From assembly GCA_045657665.1 (NCBI GenBank), contig JAZOTN010000022.1, forward strand, positions 1 to 64,000: 64,000 bases of DNA, given 5' to 3'. Origin of the DNA: RUG12461 sp045657665 (lineage in GTDB: Bacteria; Bacillota; Clostridia; Lachnospirales; Lachnospiraceae). Shown here one piece after another: positions 10,151-18,659 of the stretch. The first letter of the stretch is position 1. Each line of letters starts with the position of its first letter. The notes below the pieces were generated by a model. It did no database searches, was not told the DNA's origin, and saw nothing but the letters and a program-made list of their open reading frames with translations. Position numbers and translations under genes: made by a program.

Positions 10151-10609
10151 ATGAATTCAGCTTTGCGGTATTCCAATAACATGAAGTATTACCGCGTTTC
10201 CATCCATAAAAGTGGGAAATACCGTTATGCATCCACGCAACCGACTATTGTGGATGAAGAAACGGGTAAAAAAAGAAGTTATCATGTTCACTGGGGGACT
10301 TTGGATGATCGGCTCCGTTTTTATCCGAACAAAAACTACCTCAACGCTTCCGAAGAGGTGCGGAGACACCTTATTTTTCCGGATGAGTGGGATCTGACGC
10401 TTCTTGAAAAGCTGGAAATGAACAGCGAGATAGAGCAGCACATGAGATATGAAAAGAAGACAAATGCGATCCTGGACAATTATTCCGTTACCAGAAAGGA
10501 ATCTGTGGAAGCAGACCAGATCTACCGTTTAATCCACTCCCTCAGGGAAACGAATCTTTCTTCGGATGCCATCCTGGATGCGGTTTTGTCCATGGAAAAC
10601 CCGGCATAA
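10151..10609 (+). CDS. 152-aa protein, possible truncated transposase N-terminal domain
   Basis: The ATG at 10151 has a GGGAG site 9 bases upstream. The product has 152 residues, is basic and soluble, and has no signal peptide or membrane segment. The N-terminal half (KYYRVSIHKSGKYRYAST, then YHVHWGT and LIFPDEWDL) resembles, from memory, the N-terminal module of IS1634/IS4-like transposases, but no DDE catalytic domain follows. The C-terminal 40 residues look helical. A HUH-type (IS200/REP) transposase was considered because of HVH near residue 61, but the rest does not fit. The gene is isolated, faces the next gene, and is bracketed by inverted copies of one hairpin (9899-9935 and 10806-10842). 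Family assignment is uncertain. Confidence 0.6.
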   Translation: MNSALRYSNNMKYYRVSIHKSGKYRYASTQPTIVDEETGKKRSYHVHWGTLDDRLRFYPNKNYLNASEEVRRHLIFPDEWDLTLLEKLEMNSEIEQHMRYEKKTNAILDNYSVTRKESVEADQIYRLIHSLRETNLSSDAILDAVLSMENPA

Positions 10610-10639
10610 AAAAAGATTTTGAGTGATTTTTATACGGAG

Positions 10640-10720
10640 ATACCGACTTTTCACCCCGAAATTTTGGGGACTGACCGTGAATAGACTATTATAAGTCTAT
10701 TTTGTATGAAGAGTCGGTAT
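10640..10720 (+). repeat. Three-way-junction-like inverted repeats after the 152-aa gene
   Basis: A closing stem ATACCGACT (10640-10648) with AGTCGGTAT (10712-10720) encloses two further hairpins. One is 10654-10669 (CCCCGAAATTTTGGGG, fully self-complementary with one G-T). The other is 10680-10701 (AATAGACT, loop ATTATA, AGTCTATT). The closing stem is followed on the plus strand by TTTCTTTATT. It sits in the 3-prime flank of the 152-aa gene and could be a structured RNA or the end of a mobile element. Confidence 0.65.
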
Positions 10721-10805
10721 TTCTTTATTGACTTTTTGACAGAGAAGAGCTATATTTGGAGAATGTAGGGAAACTCTATCCCTGTTTCTTTGTGTCTCAA
10801 AATAT

Positions 10806-10845
10806 AAAAGTACTGCAAATGATAGATATTTGCAGTACTTTTTTT
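10806..10845. terminator. Bidirectional terminator between converging genes
   Basis: A perfect 15-bp stem (10806-10820 with 10828-10842) with loop GATAGAT is followed by a T-run on the plus strand, and by TTTTATATT when read on the minus strand. It lies between the 152-aa gene and the converging secreted protein gene. The same sequence, with one difference in the stem, occurs in opposite orientation at 9899-9935. Confidence 0.85.
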
Positions 10846-10886
10846 CTATTCCAAGTATACTATTTTTTCAGAAAAAATCCAGTGCT

Positions 10887-13145
10887 TTAACCCCAGCTGT
10901 CGTCTTCCGGATTGTAGAGGTAATCATCGCCGTCGTCATCGTCACCCGGATCCGGATCGGGATCGGGATCAGGAGCGGGGCCCGGATCAGGCATCGGGCT
11001 TACGAGCGGCTCAAAGTCTGCCGAAACCACTACGTTACTGGACGGCATGACGAAGTACCCTCCGTCGTTATCCAGATAGGATGTGCGGCCGCTGCCATCC
11101 GTAACCGTAACACTTACACACTGCATACCTACATAGACACAATCCACATCCACATAGACCGTATCTCCCGGCTGATGTACCGATCCGCCGGAAATAGTGA
11201 TCGTTCCACCCTGGGCGGACGGACCTGTCTTCACCGCAGAAACACTGTAGGTCGTAGGCGCGTCCTTTTCAAAGAGTGCCTGTACCGTTACATTTGCCTG
11301 CGGCATGACAAACTGGTTCGACGTACCCGGTGTCACCTGGGAGCTTGACCATGCTTTGAAATGGTAACCGGCTCCCGGAGTTGCGAAAAGCGTTACTGTC
11401 TGGCCCGGCTGTGGATTCTGCGGGCTGAAGGTCGCGGAGCCGTTGCCGTCCGTCGTTACCGTGAGGGAGTATGCCTGGGCAAACACCGCGGATACTTCGA
11501 TGTCATAAGCCGGCATGATAAAGTAGGTACCATTCTGATCGGTGACGATGTTGTTCCATTTCTGGAAAACATAGCCGTTATTCGGAACGGCGCTGACCGA
11601 AACCTTGTCACCGGCTGCCGCCTGCGTGGGGCTTGCGCTGATGACGCCTCCTGTTGTCTGAACGACCTTGACGTTATACTTCTTCGCCGCGTCTTTCTCA
11701 AAATTCGCAGTCACGGTCACATCCTGATTCGGCATGGTAAAGGTATTGTCCGCCGCTACCTGAACCTGCTTGCTGCTCCAGGACTTCAGATGATTCCCGG
11801 CAGACGGTACAGCCGTCAGCGTGATCAGTGTTCCGCTGATCGCGGCCGTGGTATTGGCAACTGCCTGACCGCTTCCGTTTGTTTTTACCGTGATCTTATG
11901 GCTTTCTGCAACCGGAGTGGTGTCCTTCTTCGAGCTGTCCTTCTTGGACGTATCCTTTTTGGTATCCGCCTGCGCAGGAGCATTGCTCTTGGAGGTCTCG
12001 CCGGGATCCGCAACCGTTTCACTCTTATCATCACCGAAATCATCGATCGTTATCGGAAGATCAACAACATTGCTGGCATAATCAAGAGCCGTAAGGTTTG
12101 ATGTGGAATTAACATCCTCTGCAAAGAGCTTCACTGTGTAATCGCCCTTCGGAATACCGGACGGGATCTCTACGGAAAACTCACCGGTTCCGGCTGTCGA
12201 ACTCACCGGACCGTATGCGATGATATTGCGGTCTTTATCCACCAGAATGGCGGAAATCTGATTATAAACAACACCCCAGTCCGGTGTCCCCATATCGGTA
12301 ACCGTCGCCGTAAAGCCGGAGCCGGACGGAACAGGGTTGCTATCCTTTCGGCTTGCAGCAAAGCCTTCTCCTGCAGTGATCGTCAGGTTATGTGCCGGCA
12401 TTTCCTCCGCATTTACAATGGAGAAAGACTCCGGTTTGTATTCAAAAGCCGGCCAGGTCATCACCACATTTTCACCCTTTAAAAGAATCGAGGGAGAAAC
12501 CCAGGTATAATCATTTTCCGAAGCGCTTTTCTCAATTCCGTCTTCATCAATGACCTTGACTCCGTCCGAATCCGTATCACGGAGATAATAACCTGCTTTG
12601 TTATTATCCGTCATCTTTAAGTTCTCTTTTTTACGCGATCCGTCCGTGCCGTAACCATAGGCCTTGTTCTTCACATCATCCGCGCTGAGAAGGAACACTT
12701 TGTCTCCGGCAAGATCACTTCTTCCGGGCGTTGCCATGGCCTTCTGCTCCGCTTCCGAAAAATGTCCGCTGAGGAAATCCTGATTGAGATAAGTCGCCAG
12801 CTCGCTTTCACTCCAGCTTACGGATCCGCTCCTCTGGAAACGGTCACGGAACAATGCGTATTCACTGTCCAGAAGAATGCCGTCGGCATTCCCGGTGTCC
12901 AGTACACGGAAGGACAAAGGATAACTGTAGAAATCGCCGAAATAAACCAGGTCTCCATTCCATCCCGAATCGGAAGCTGTGGGATTTTTCAGTTTATCCA
13001 CGCCAAGACCCGCCGCTCCGGTGTTCAGAGTGAGCGCTGTCTGCAGTTCATCTGTAGTTGCCGTTTCCGCAAGAAGCGAAGTCGGCATCGTGTTTAATAT
13101 CATCGCCGCGGTCAGCAGTGCAGCAAATATTTTTGGTTTTTTCAT
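10887..13145 (-). CDS. Secreted protein with DUF6273-like and InlB B-repeat-like domains
   Basis: About 752 residues. The ATG at 13145 is preferred over the GTG two codons upstream because GGAGG lies 7 bases before it. A signal peptide (MKKPKIFAALLTAAMILNTM...LLAE) is followed at about residues 50-235 by a region resembling DUF6273 (YPLSFRVLD, SWSESELATYLN). Next come an unassigned domain, a Lys/Ser/Asp-rich linker, and then about four modules of the divergent InlB B-repeat type (patterns such as FEKD, GYVFQKWNN, GYHFKAWSS, MPNQDVTV). The tail is Pro/Asp-rich and acidic. No cell-wall anchor is visible. It is the last gene of a five-gene operon, 20 bases after the lipoprotein gene, which suggests co-expression with the exporter, though its role there is unknown. 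Confidence 0.85.
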   Translation of the reverse strand: MKKPKIFAALLTAAMILNTMPTSLLAETATTDELQTALTLNTGAAGLGVDKLKNPTASDSGWNGDLVYFGDFYSYPLSFRVLDTGNADGILLDSEYALFRDRFQRSGSVSWSESELATYLNQDFLSGHFSEAEQKAMATPGRSDLAGDKVFLLSADDVKNKAYGYGTDGSRKKENLKMTDNNKAGYYLRDTDSDGVKVIDEDGIEKSASENDYTWVSPSILLKGENVVMTWPAFEYKPESFSIVNAEEMPAHNLTITAGEGFAASRKDSNPVPSGSGFTATVTDMGTPDWGVVYNQISAILVDKDRNIIAYGPVSSTAGTGEFSVEIPSGIPKGDYTVKLFAEDVNSTSNLTALDYASNVVDLPITIDDFGDDKSETVADPGETSKSNAPAQADTKKDTSKKDSSKKDTTPVAESHKITVKTNGSGQAVANTTAAISGTLITLTAVPSAGNHLKSWSSKQVQVAADNTFTMPNQDVTVTANFEKDAAKKYNVKVVQTTGGVISASPTQAAAGDKVSVSAVPNNGYVFQKWNNIVTDQNGTYFIMPAYDIEVSAVFAQAYSLTVTTDGNGSATFSPQNPQPGQTVTLFATPGAGYHFKAWSSSQVTPGTSNQFVMPQANVTVQALFEKDAPTTYSVSAVKTGPSAQGGTITISGGSVHQPGDTVYVDVDCVYVGMQCVSVTVTDGSGRTSYLDNDGGYFVMPSSNVVVSADFEPLVSPMPDPGPAPDPDPDPDPGDDDDGDDYLYNPEDDSWG

Positions 13146-13165
13146 GATCACACCTCCGATCTTAT

Positions 13166-14062
13166 TTAGTTTCCGGCGACGACAGCGCCACCATAGGTAT
13201 CGTTGATATAGGACTTGATCTCATCTCCCGTCAATACCTCAACGAGCGACTTGACCCGTTCGTCGTTTTCGCTTCCGGACCTGACCGCCACCACATTCCA
13301 ATAGGGCTTGGATTCCTCGGAATCCGCATTTTCATAGGCCAGGGAATCCTTTATCACATCCAGAAACGCATTTCTTGCGTAATTCCCATTGATCACAAGA
13401 AGCGCCGCATTCGAATTCTGTGTCGGGATCCGGGATGCTTCCATGGGAACGATCTTGAGTCCGTACGGATTCTCCGCGATATCGGACAGCTCCCATTCAT
13501 CCTCCGTGCCGTCATCCTTTAACGTGATGAGCGATATGTTCTGAAGGAGCTGCAGAGCCCTCCCCATATTCGTTCTGTCTTCCGGGATCAGGATGATATC
13601 GCCTTCTGTCAGCTCACCCAGGCTCTTTTTTTGTCCCGGATAAATCCCGAGCGGCTCAAAATGGACAGCGCCGACCGATACCAGGCTCATATCCTGCCGG
13701 AGATTAAAGTCATTTAAGTACGCTTCATGCTGGAAATAGTTCGCATCCACCTCGCCCGCATCCAGAAGAAAGTTCGGGCTGACATAGTTATCATAAGGTT
13801 CGATCTCCAGCGTGAGCCCCTTCCTCTCCAGGATCTCGGCTGCACGGGTCAGGATCTCCTCATGAACGCCCGGATTGGTCGCGATCACCAGCGTACTGCC
13901 ATTCCCGGAAGGTGTCGTCTCCCCTCCGGCGTTTTCCACCACGGCAGAGCTGTTTGCCTCAGCCTCTTTCTTCGCAGAGTCGTCTTTGTCCTTTCCGCAG
14001 CCGGAAAGCAGCGAAACAGAAAAGACTGCTGCCATCATCAGTGACAAAATTCGTTTTTTCAT
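13166..14062 (-). CDS. NlpA/MetQ-type substrate-binding lipoprotein
   Basis: 298 residues from the ATG at 14062, which has AAAGGAGG directly upstream; an in-frame start further upstream would lie inside the preceding gene. The signal peptide ends in a lipobox (LSGC, Cys22), so it is membrane-anchored outside the cell. Family hallmarks of NlpA/MetQ periplasmic binding proteins are visible: IATNPGVHEEIL, NYFQHEAYLNDF, FEPLGIYPG, IPEDRTNMGRALQLL and PYWNVVAVR. Such proteins usually feed methionine, or related amino acids, to a MetNI importer. No metN or metI is nearby; instead the gene follows a MacB-type exporter by 10 bases. Substrate unknown. Confidence 0.88.
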   Translation of the reverse strand: MKKRILSLMMAAVFSVSLLSGCGKDKDDSAKKEAEANSSAVVENAGGETTPSGNGSTLVIATNPGVHEEILTRAAEILERKGLTLEIEPYDNYVSPNFLLDAGEVDANYFQHEAYLNDFNLRQDMSLVSVGAVHFEPLGIYPGQKKSLGELTEGDIILIPEDRTNMGRALQLLQNISLITLKDDGTEDEWELSDIAENPYGLKIVPMEASRIPTQNSNAALLVINGNYARNAFLDVIKDSLAYENADSEESKPYWNVVAVRSGSENDERVKSLVEVLTGDEIKSYINDTYGGAVVAGN

Positions 14063-14072
14063 AATTCCTCCT

Positions 14073-15374
14073 TTACTCATAACGAAGCGCATCAATTGGA
14101 TCCATCTTCGCAGCTTTATTTGCCGGATAATATCCGAAGAAAACACCGATCGCCATGGAAAATCCTAGCGACAACAGAATGCTCGAAAGGGAAGGCGTCG
14201 CCGGCATTCCGACCAGCTTCGCGGCAATGACGCCGAGAATGACACCAAGTATGATCCCTATGATCCCCCCGATCAGGCAGATCACAACCGCCTCAATGAT
14301 AAACTGCATCCGGATAGCGGAATTCGGGGCACCGATCGCTTTTCTCGTCCCGATCTCGCGTGTCCTTTCCGTAATGGACACGAGCATGATGTTCATGACG
14401 CCGATCCCGCCGACAAGGAGTGCAATCCCGGCGATCAGCGAGATCGCCGTCGTGATCGTGCCCATCATCGAAGAGAGCGAATCCACCATGGAACTCATGG
14501 AAAACGCATAAACCTCAAAATGGCGGTTGTTTCTATAATAAGTGTTAAAAAACTGTTCCGTCGTTCCGGAGAACGAATCGGCATCCACACCCGATACCGT
14601 TACCACCGTAAAGGTCTGCATGCCGGTGGTATGATTTAGATCCCTTGCCGTACCGAGCGGCAGGTAAAGATCTGTGGTCAGATCCTTTTCCGAGGAATTG
14701 CCGAAGCTGTATGCGGACTGCTCATATTTGTAAACCCCAACGACTGTTACGGTCAGGTACTTGTCGCCGACCACAAGGGAAAGCGTACTGCCGAGAGCTG
14801 CATCATTCCGCCCGCCGAAAAGGTTGTTTACGGCTTTATCGGAGATCAGCGCCGCATAGCTTTTGTTTTCGATCTCATTGTCCGAAAAAAACCGTCCGGC
14901 AAGAAGACTGATATCGTTTGCCAGGAAAAACCCGTCACTTACGCCGGCTGGCAATACGTTCGCATATAGCTTTCCGGAGAGAAGCTGGCCTGAGGAAAGG
15001 CTTTCTTCCACCGCGATCGCTTTAATCTCTTCCGGATAGGTATCGCAGTATTCCCGCAGCATATCATCCGTAAAATAGTCATCCGTCGTGGGAATCCTGC
15101 CGCTCATGGGGCCTCCGAAGGAAAAGCCCATTTCTCTCGAAGAATCCTTTTTATCTTCCTCTTCTTCGGATTTCTGCTGCAATGCCACGGTGATATTGGA
15201 TGCACCGAGTGTTCCCATCGTATCGGTAACGGATGCCGTCACAGACTGGCCGACCGTCATGATTGCGATTACGGACGAAATACCGATGATGATGCCAAGC
15301 ATGGTAAGAAACGCCCGCATTTTATTGGCACGGAGACTGGAAAACGCCAGCCGGAGGTTCTCAAGAAACAGCAT
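14073..15374 (-). CDS. MacB-type ABC transporter permease (FtsX domain)
   Basis: 433 residues. One N-terminal membrane helix (RAFLTMLGIIIGISSVIAIM) is followed by a large extracytoplasmic MacB core domain (about residues 50-285) and three C-terminal helices with the FtsX signature (GGIGVMNIMLVSITERTREI, RKAIGA). It pairs with the ATPase encoded just upstream, with which it overlaps by 14 bases, and with the adaptor at 16088-17626. Systems of this kind export antimicrobials, peptides or lipoprotein cargo, or relay mechanical signals rather than acting as classical pumps. The cargo here is not evident. Confidence 0.93.
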   Translation of the reverse strand: MLFLENLRLAFSSLRANKMRAFLTMLGIIIGISSVIAIMTVGQSVTASVTDTMGTLGASNITVALQQKSEEEEDKKDSSREMGFSFGGPMSGRIPTTDDYFTDDMLREYCDTYPEEIKAIAVEESLSSGQLLSGKLYANVLPAGVSDGFFLANDISLLAGRFFSDNEIENKSYAALISDKAVNNLFGGRNDAALGSTLSLVVGDKYLTVTVVGVYKYEQSAYSFGNSSEKDLTTDLYLPLGTARDLNHTTGMQTFTVVTVSGVDADSFSGTTEQFFNTYYRNNRHFEVYAFSMSSMVDSLSSMMGTITTAISLIAGIALLVGGIGVMNIMLVSITERTREIGTRKAIGAPNSAIRMQFIIEAVVICLIGGIIGIILGVILGVIAAKLVGMPATPSLSSILLSLGFSMAIGVFFGYYPANKAAKMDPIDALRYE

Positions 15375-16086
15375 ATCCGTTCCCCTTTCTCACATCAACG
15401 ACCTCCCCGTCTTTTAAAGTGACGATCCGTTCGGTTTCCGAGGCAAGCTCCGGGGAATGTGTGATCAAAATGATCGTTTTCCCCTGCTCCTTATGGAATT
15501 TATGAAAAAGATCCATAACCATTCTTCCGGTTGATGAATCAAGCGCACCGGTAGGCTCATCCGCAAGGATGATCGCCGGGTTATTGCCCATGGCACGCGC
15601 GATCGCAACACGCTGCTTCTGGCCGCCGGAAAGCTCCTCCGGACGATGCCGCATGCGGTCTTCCATACCAACCATGGCAAGGAGCTCCTTTGCGCGTTCT
15701 GTCCTTTCTTTTCTCCCCATTCCAGCATAGAGCATGGGAAGTTCCACATTCGTGAGCGCATTGGTACGGGCGATCAGGTTGTAGGTCTGAAATACAAATC
15801 CGACCTTCTGATTGCGGATGCCCGAAAGTTCTCCGTCCCTTGCGGCATTTGTGTCAACACCGTCCAGTGTATAATGCCCTTCCGTCGGGCGGTCCAGCGT
15901 TCCGATGATGTTCATCAGCGTGGATTTTCCGGAACCGGAAGCACCGACAATGGCGATAAACTCTCCGTCATATACATCCAGATCCACGCCGCGAAGTGCT
16001 GAAAGCTCATTGGGCGTATCGATAAAATACTTCTTGACGATACCGGTCATCTCGATCAGCTTCCGGGGGGATGCTGCCTCATCCAT
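15361..16086 (-). CDS. MacB/LolD-type ABC transporter ATPase
   Basis: 241 residues from the ATG at 16086, which follows GGGAGG. A longer in-frame reading upstream is rejected because it overlaps the adaptor gene. Walker A (GASGSGKST), Q-loop (FVFQTYNLI), ABC signature (LSGGQKQR), Walker B (IILADEPTGALD) and H-loop (ITHS) are all intact, so it should hydrolyse ATP. The gene starts 1 base after the adaptor stop and overlaps the permease start, consistent with translational coupling. Confidence 0.95.
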   Translation of the reverse strand: MDEAASPRKLIEMTGIVKKYFIDTPNELSALRGVDLDVYDGEFIAIVGASGSGKSTLMNIIGTLDRPTEGHYTLDGVDTNAARDGELSGIRNQKVGFVFQTYNLIARTNALTNVELPMLYAGMGRKERTERAKELLAMVGMEDRMRHRPEELSGGQKQRVAIARAMGNNPAIILADEPTGALDSSTGRMVMDLFHKFHKEQGKTIILITHSPELASETERIVTLKDGEVVDVRKGNGYAVS

Positions 16087-16087
16087 G

Positions 16088-17626
16088 TTACATTCCTCCC
16101 ATCGGTCCGCGCTGACCCATGATCTGCATGATATCGCTAAGAGAATCCGAGCTTTGCGGAACGATGACTTCCATTCCCTCCGAAAGCTCATCACTGATCA
16201 CTTCTATATAATATGCACTCTCAATTCCTCTTTTGACCGGGATCCTCTTTGTATCGGAAAGACCCGGTATGGTTGCCGAAGGTATATTATTCGGAAGATC
16301 CCCTTTTCCGGGCGGAAAGCCTTGCTTTGGATCCGGCCTTTCCCCCGACGGTTTCTCTGTTTCCGGTTCCTCTGTCCCGGTCTCTTCCGTTCCCGGTTCT
16401 TCCGTATCCGCTTTTTTCGGTCCGATCACCGCTTCGACATAATCGTTACCCTCATCATCCGTCTGAACGGCGTCGTATGGAACCGTAAGGACATTCTTTT
16501 TTTCTTCGGTGATGATGCTGACCTTCGCGGTCATATCCAGTTTCAGGTCGGCACTCTTTTCATCCAGAGAGATCCGTACCTCATAGGTCACATCCTGAGA
16601 GGACGAAGAGGAAACCGAACCTGATGAGGATGTGGCTGTAGTTGCCTTCGGCGCCACTTTCTCCACCCTGCCGGAAAACTCCGTATCGCCTGTTGCATTC
16701 GTACGGATCACGGCCTTCTGACCTTCTTTGATCTTTGCGATATCGTACTCATCGATCTGTGCGGCGATCTCGATATTCTTTTCATCTTCGATCGTCACGA
16801 TCGCTCCGCCTCCGTAGGTATCACCCTTCGCGACGGATACGGAAGTGACCGTTCCGCCGACGGGAGCCGTAACCGTGGCGTTTTCGATATCGATCGCGGC
16901 ATCCTGTACCGCGGTACCCGTGGTGTCGTTCCCGGATTTGACATTCGAAAGCTGCAGATCATACTGCGCTTTTTCAATCGCCTCCAGAAGCTCTACCTTC
17001 TGGGTCTCCAGGTTGTTCAAAGACTCCTGGTATGCGGCATATGCGGTAGCGGCTTTCGTATAAGCCTGGTTATAAACATCCGCCTTTTCCGGTGTCTCGT
17101 CGGAAAGATAATCCGTTTTTGCTTTTTCCAGATCATTTGCGGCTGTTTCATAGTCACGCTGCTTTAGATCCACGGTCATCTGAAGCTCTGTCAGCTTCCT
17201 GTTATACGCATCCTGCGCATCCCGAAGCTCCTCTGCAGCGGATATCTGGTTATAGCTGTTTGTGATCCCGGTCTCTTCTTTGGTGTTCTGGGCCGATTCC
17301 AGAGTGTTTTCCATCTTTCTGGTATCAAACGTACAGATCAGATCCCCTTCTTTTACCTGATCACCGACCTCCACCGGGATTTCTGTAATGACTACACCGG
17401 ACAGTACCGATTTTACGGTATGGGATTCCTGCGAAACCACTTTGCCGGTCGCTGACACGGAGCTTGCCAGATCTCTTCTCTCCACAAATGCCGTTTCCGT
17501 GGATGTCATTTGGGAAAGCATCTCCTCTGCCTTTTTCTTTCCGTACATGATGAGGCAGATAAAAATCACAACGATCACACCGATGATCACGACCGGAATG
17601 ATCCATTTTTTCTTCTTTTTTTGCAT
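16088..17626 (-). CDS. MacA/HlyD-family adaptor (periplasmic-adaptor-like)
   Basis: 512 residues. A basic N-terminus and one membrane helix (IIPVVIIGVIVVIFICLIMY) are followed by a biotinyl-lipoyl-like half (VEVGDQVKEGDLICTFD), a long alpha-helical coiled-coil hairpin (about residues 110-225), the second lipoyl half (APVGGTVTSVSVAKGD) and beta-barrel domains. A Glu/Pro/Thr-rich insert (about residues 405-445) lies near the C-terminus. It matches the YknX/MacA class that links a MacB pump to the outside in Gram-positives. First gene of the five-gene operon; SD weak (AGAGAG). Confidence 0.92.
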   Translation of the reverse strand: MQKKKKKWIIPVVIIGVIVVIFICLIMYGKKKAEEMLSQMTSTETAFVERRDLASSVSATGKVVSQESHTVKSVLSGVVITEIPVEVGDQVKEGDLICTFDTRKMENTLESAQNTKEETGITNSYNQISAAEELRDAQDAYNRKLTELQMTVDLKQRDYETAANDLEKAKTDYLSDETPEKADVYNQAYTKAATAYAAYQESLNNLETQKVELLEAIEKAQYDLQLSNVKSGNDTTGTAVQDAAIDIENATVTAPVGGTVTSVSVAKGDTYGGGAIVTIEDEKNIEIAAQIDEYDIAKIKEGQKAVIRTNATGDTEFSGRVEKVAPKATTATSSSGSVSSSSSQDVTYEVRISLDEKSADLKLDMTAKVSIITEEKKNVLTVPYDAVQTDDEGNDYVEAVIGPKKADTEEPGTEETGTEEPETEKPSGERPDPKQGFPPGKGDLPNNIPSATIPGLSDTKRIPVKRGIESAYYIEVISDELSEGMEVIVPQSSDSLSDIMQIMGQRGPMGGM

Positions 17627-17662
17627 TTTCTCTCTCTTTTACGTATTCGTCTGATATAGTCG

Positions 17663-17691
17663 ATTTTAACACTTACCGTTTTCTCACGCAA
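17663..17691 (-). promoter_or_regulatory. Predicted sigma-A promoter of the exporter operon
   Basis: On the minus strand TTGCGT (17686-17691), a 17-base spacer and TAAAAT (17663-17668), with TGT directly before the -10 (extended -10). It lies about 37 bases upstream of the adaptor start. Confidence 0.65.
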
Positions 17692-17773
17692 ATGTAAACA
17701 TCCGGTAAACCAGCTGAGAAGGCTCTTCTGAATTGCTGCATTCCTTCCTGCTATTTCATTCATCACACGATTA

Positions 17774-17790
17774 TGGTATGATGTAAGTTA
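17774..17790 (+). promoter_or_regulatory. Extended -10 promoter, apparently leaderless start
   Basis: TGGTATGAT (TG at 17774-17775, -10 hexamer 17777-17782) ends 7 bases before the ATG at 17790, and no SD lies between. Transcription would start at or next to the A of the ATG. The -35 is weak (TTTCAT near 17754). Confidence 0.55.
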
Positions 17791-18647
17791 TGGATGACGC
17801 AAAAAAAGAAAACTGTATTGACTACGAACCGCCGAAGCATAAGGTTTCCACGCTGCGCAAGATTTATATTGTGCGGCTTGTTTTTCGCTGTCTGATCCTC
17901 GCCGGGAGCATATTGATCGCGATCTACATGCCTTCCCAGATGGAAGTCCTGGAAGGATGGAACTTCTTTAAGATGCTGACTCCTTTCCATGTGCTCTGGG
18001 TCATCTGGGTACTCGACATGCTCTGGCAGCTGATCCCGGTTAAAAACAAGATCGCCCTCGGATCGCAAAAGCTCTTTGAGTTTCGTTTCGTTCCGTCAGA
18101 GGAGCTGAAGAGGATCAACTATACCAATTTCCGGAACTATATCATCAGGACCACAAAACAGGCTTATAAGGTCATGCTGCTCTGGGCGGCTGCGATCGTT
18201 GCCCTGACGGTTCTCCGGTATACCAATGTTCTGAATGATACGTTTCTTTTTTTGTTTTCGGTAGCATTTTATGTCTGCGACCTGATCTGTGTACTGATCT
18301 GGTGCCCTTTCCGCCTGATCATGAAAAACCGGTGCTGTACCACCTGCCGGATCTTCAACTGGGACCACCTGATGATGTTTACACCGATGCTGCTGGTGCG
18401 CGGGTTCTTTTCCCTCAGCCTCCTTCTGATGTCAATCCTGGTGTGGCTTGTATGGGAGCTCGCGGTCATGATGTATCCGGAACGTTTTTCCGAGATCACC
18501 AACGAAGCCCTTCGATGCAGCAGCTGTACGGACAAGCTCTGTACCCAGTACTGTCAGAAGCTGCGTTCCTCTAACAATCCGAATATTGACATGATCGAAA
18601 AGATCGATGACAAGCTGGAGGAAACGATCGAAAATCTGAAGCAATAA
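17790..18647 (+). CDS. Integral membrane protein with cysteine clusters, unknown function
   Basis: 285 residues. About five or six hydrophobic segments (near residues 27-47, 62-82, 126-142, 150-173 and 193-229) are followed by a polar C-terminal tail. Two Cys clusters stand out: CCxxC at 182-186, between membrane segments, and CxxC-x4-C-x3-C at 243-255, just after the last helix. The second is long enough to bind zinc or a cluster. I do not recognise the family. The gene precedes an MBOAT acyltransferase by 12 bases, so it is probably co-transcribed and may take part in the same envelope modification. No SD precedes the ATG; see the leaderless promoter just upstream. Confidence 0.8.
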   Translation: MDDAKKENCIDYEPPKHKVSTLRKIYIVRLVFRCLILAGSILIAIYMPSQMEVLEGWNFFKMLTPFHVLWVIWVLDMLWQLIPVKNKIALGSQKLFEFRFVPSEELKRINYTNFRNYIIRTTKQAYKVMLLWAAAIVALTVLRYTNVLNDTFLFLFSVAFYVCDLICVLIWCPFRLIMKNRCCTTCRIFNWDHLMMFTPMLLVRGFFSLSLLLMSILVWLVWELAVMMYPERFSEITNEALRCSSCTDKLCTQYCQKLRSSNNPNIDMIEKIDDKLEETIENLKQ

Positions 18648-18659
18648 CGAGGCATTCAT

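Noticed and set aside
10151..10609. HUH (IS200/REP-type) transposase because of an HVH motif
   Set aside because: The rest of the conserved Y1 motifs and the catalytic Tyr context are missing.
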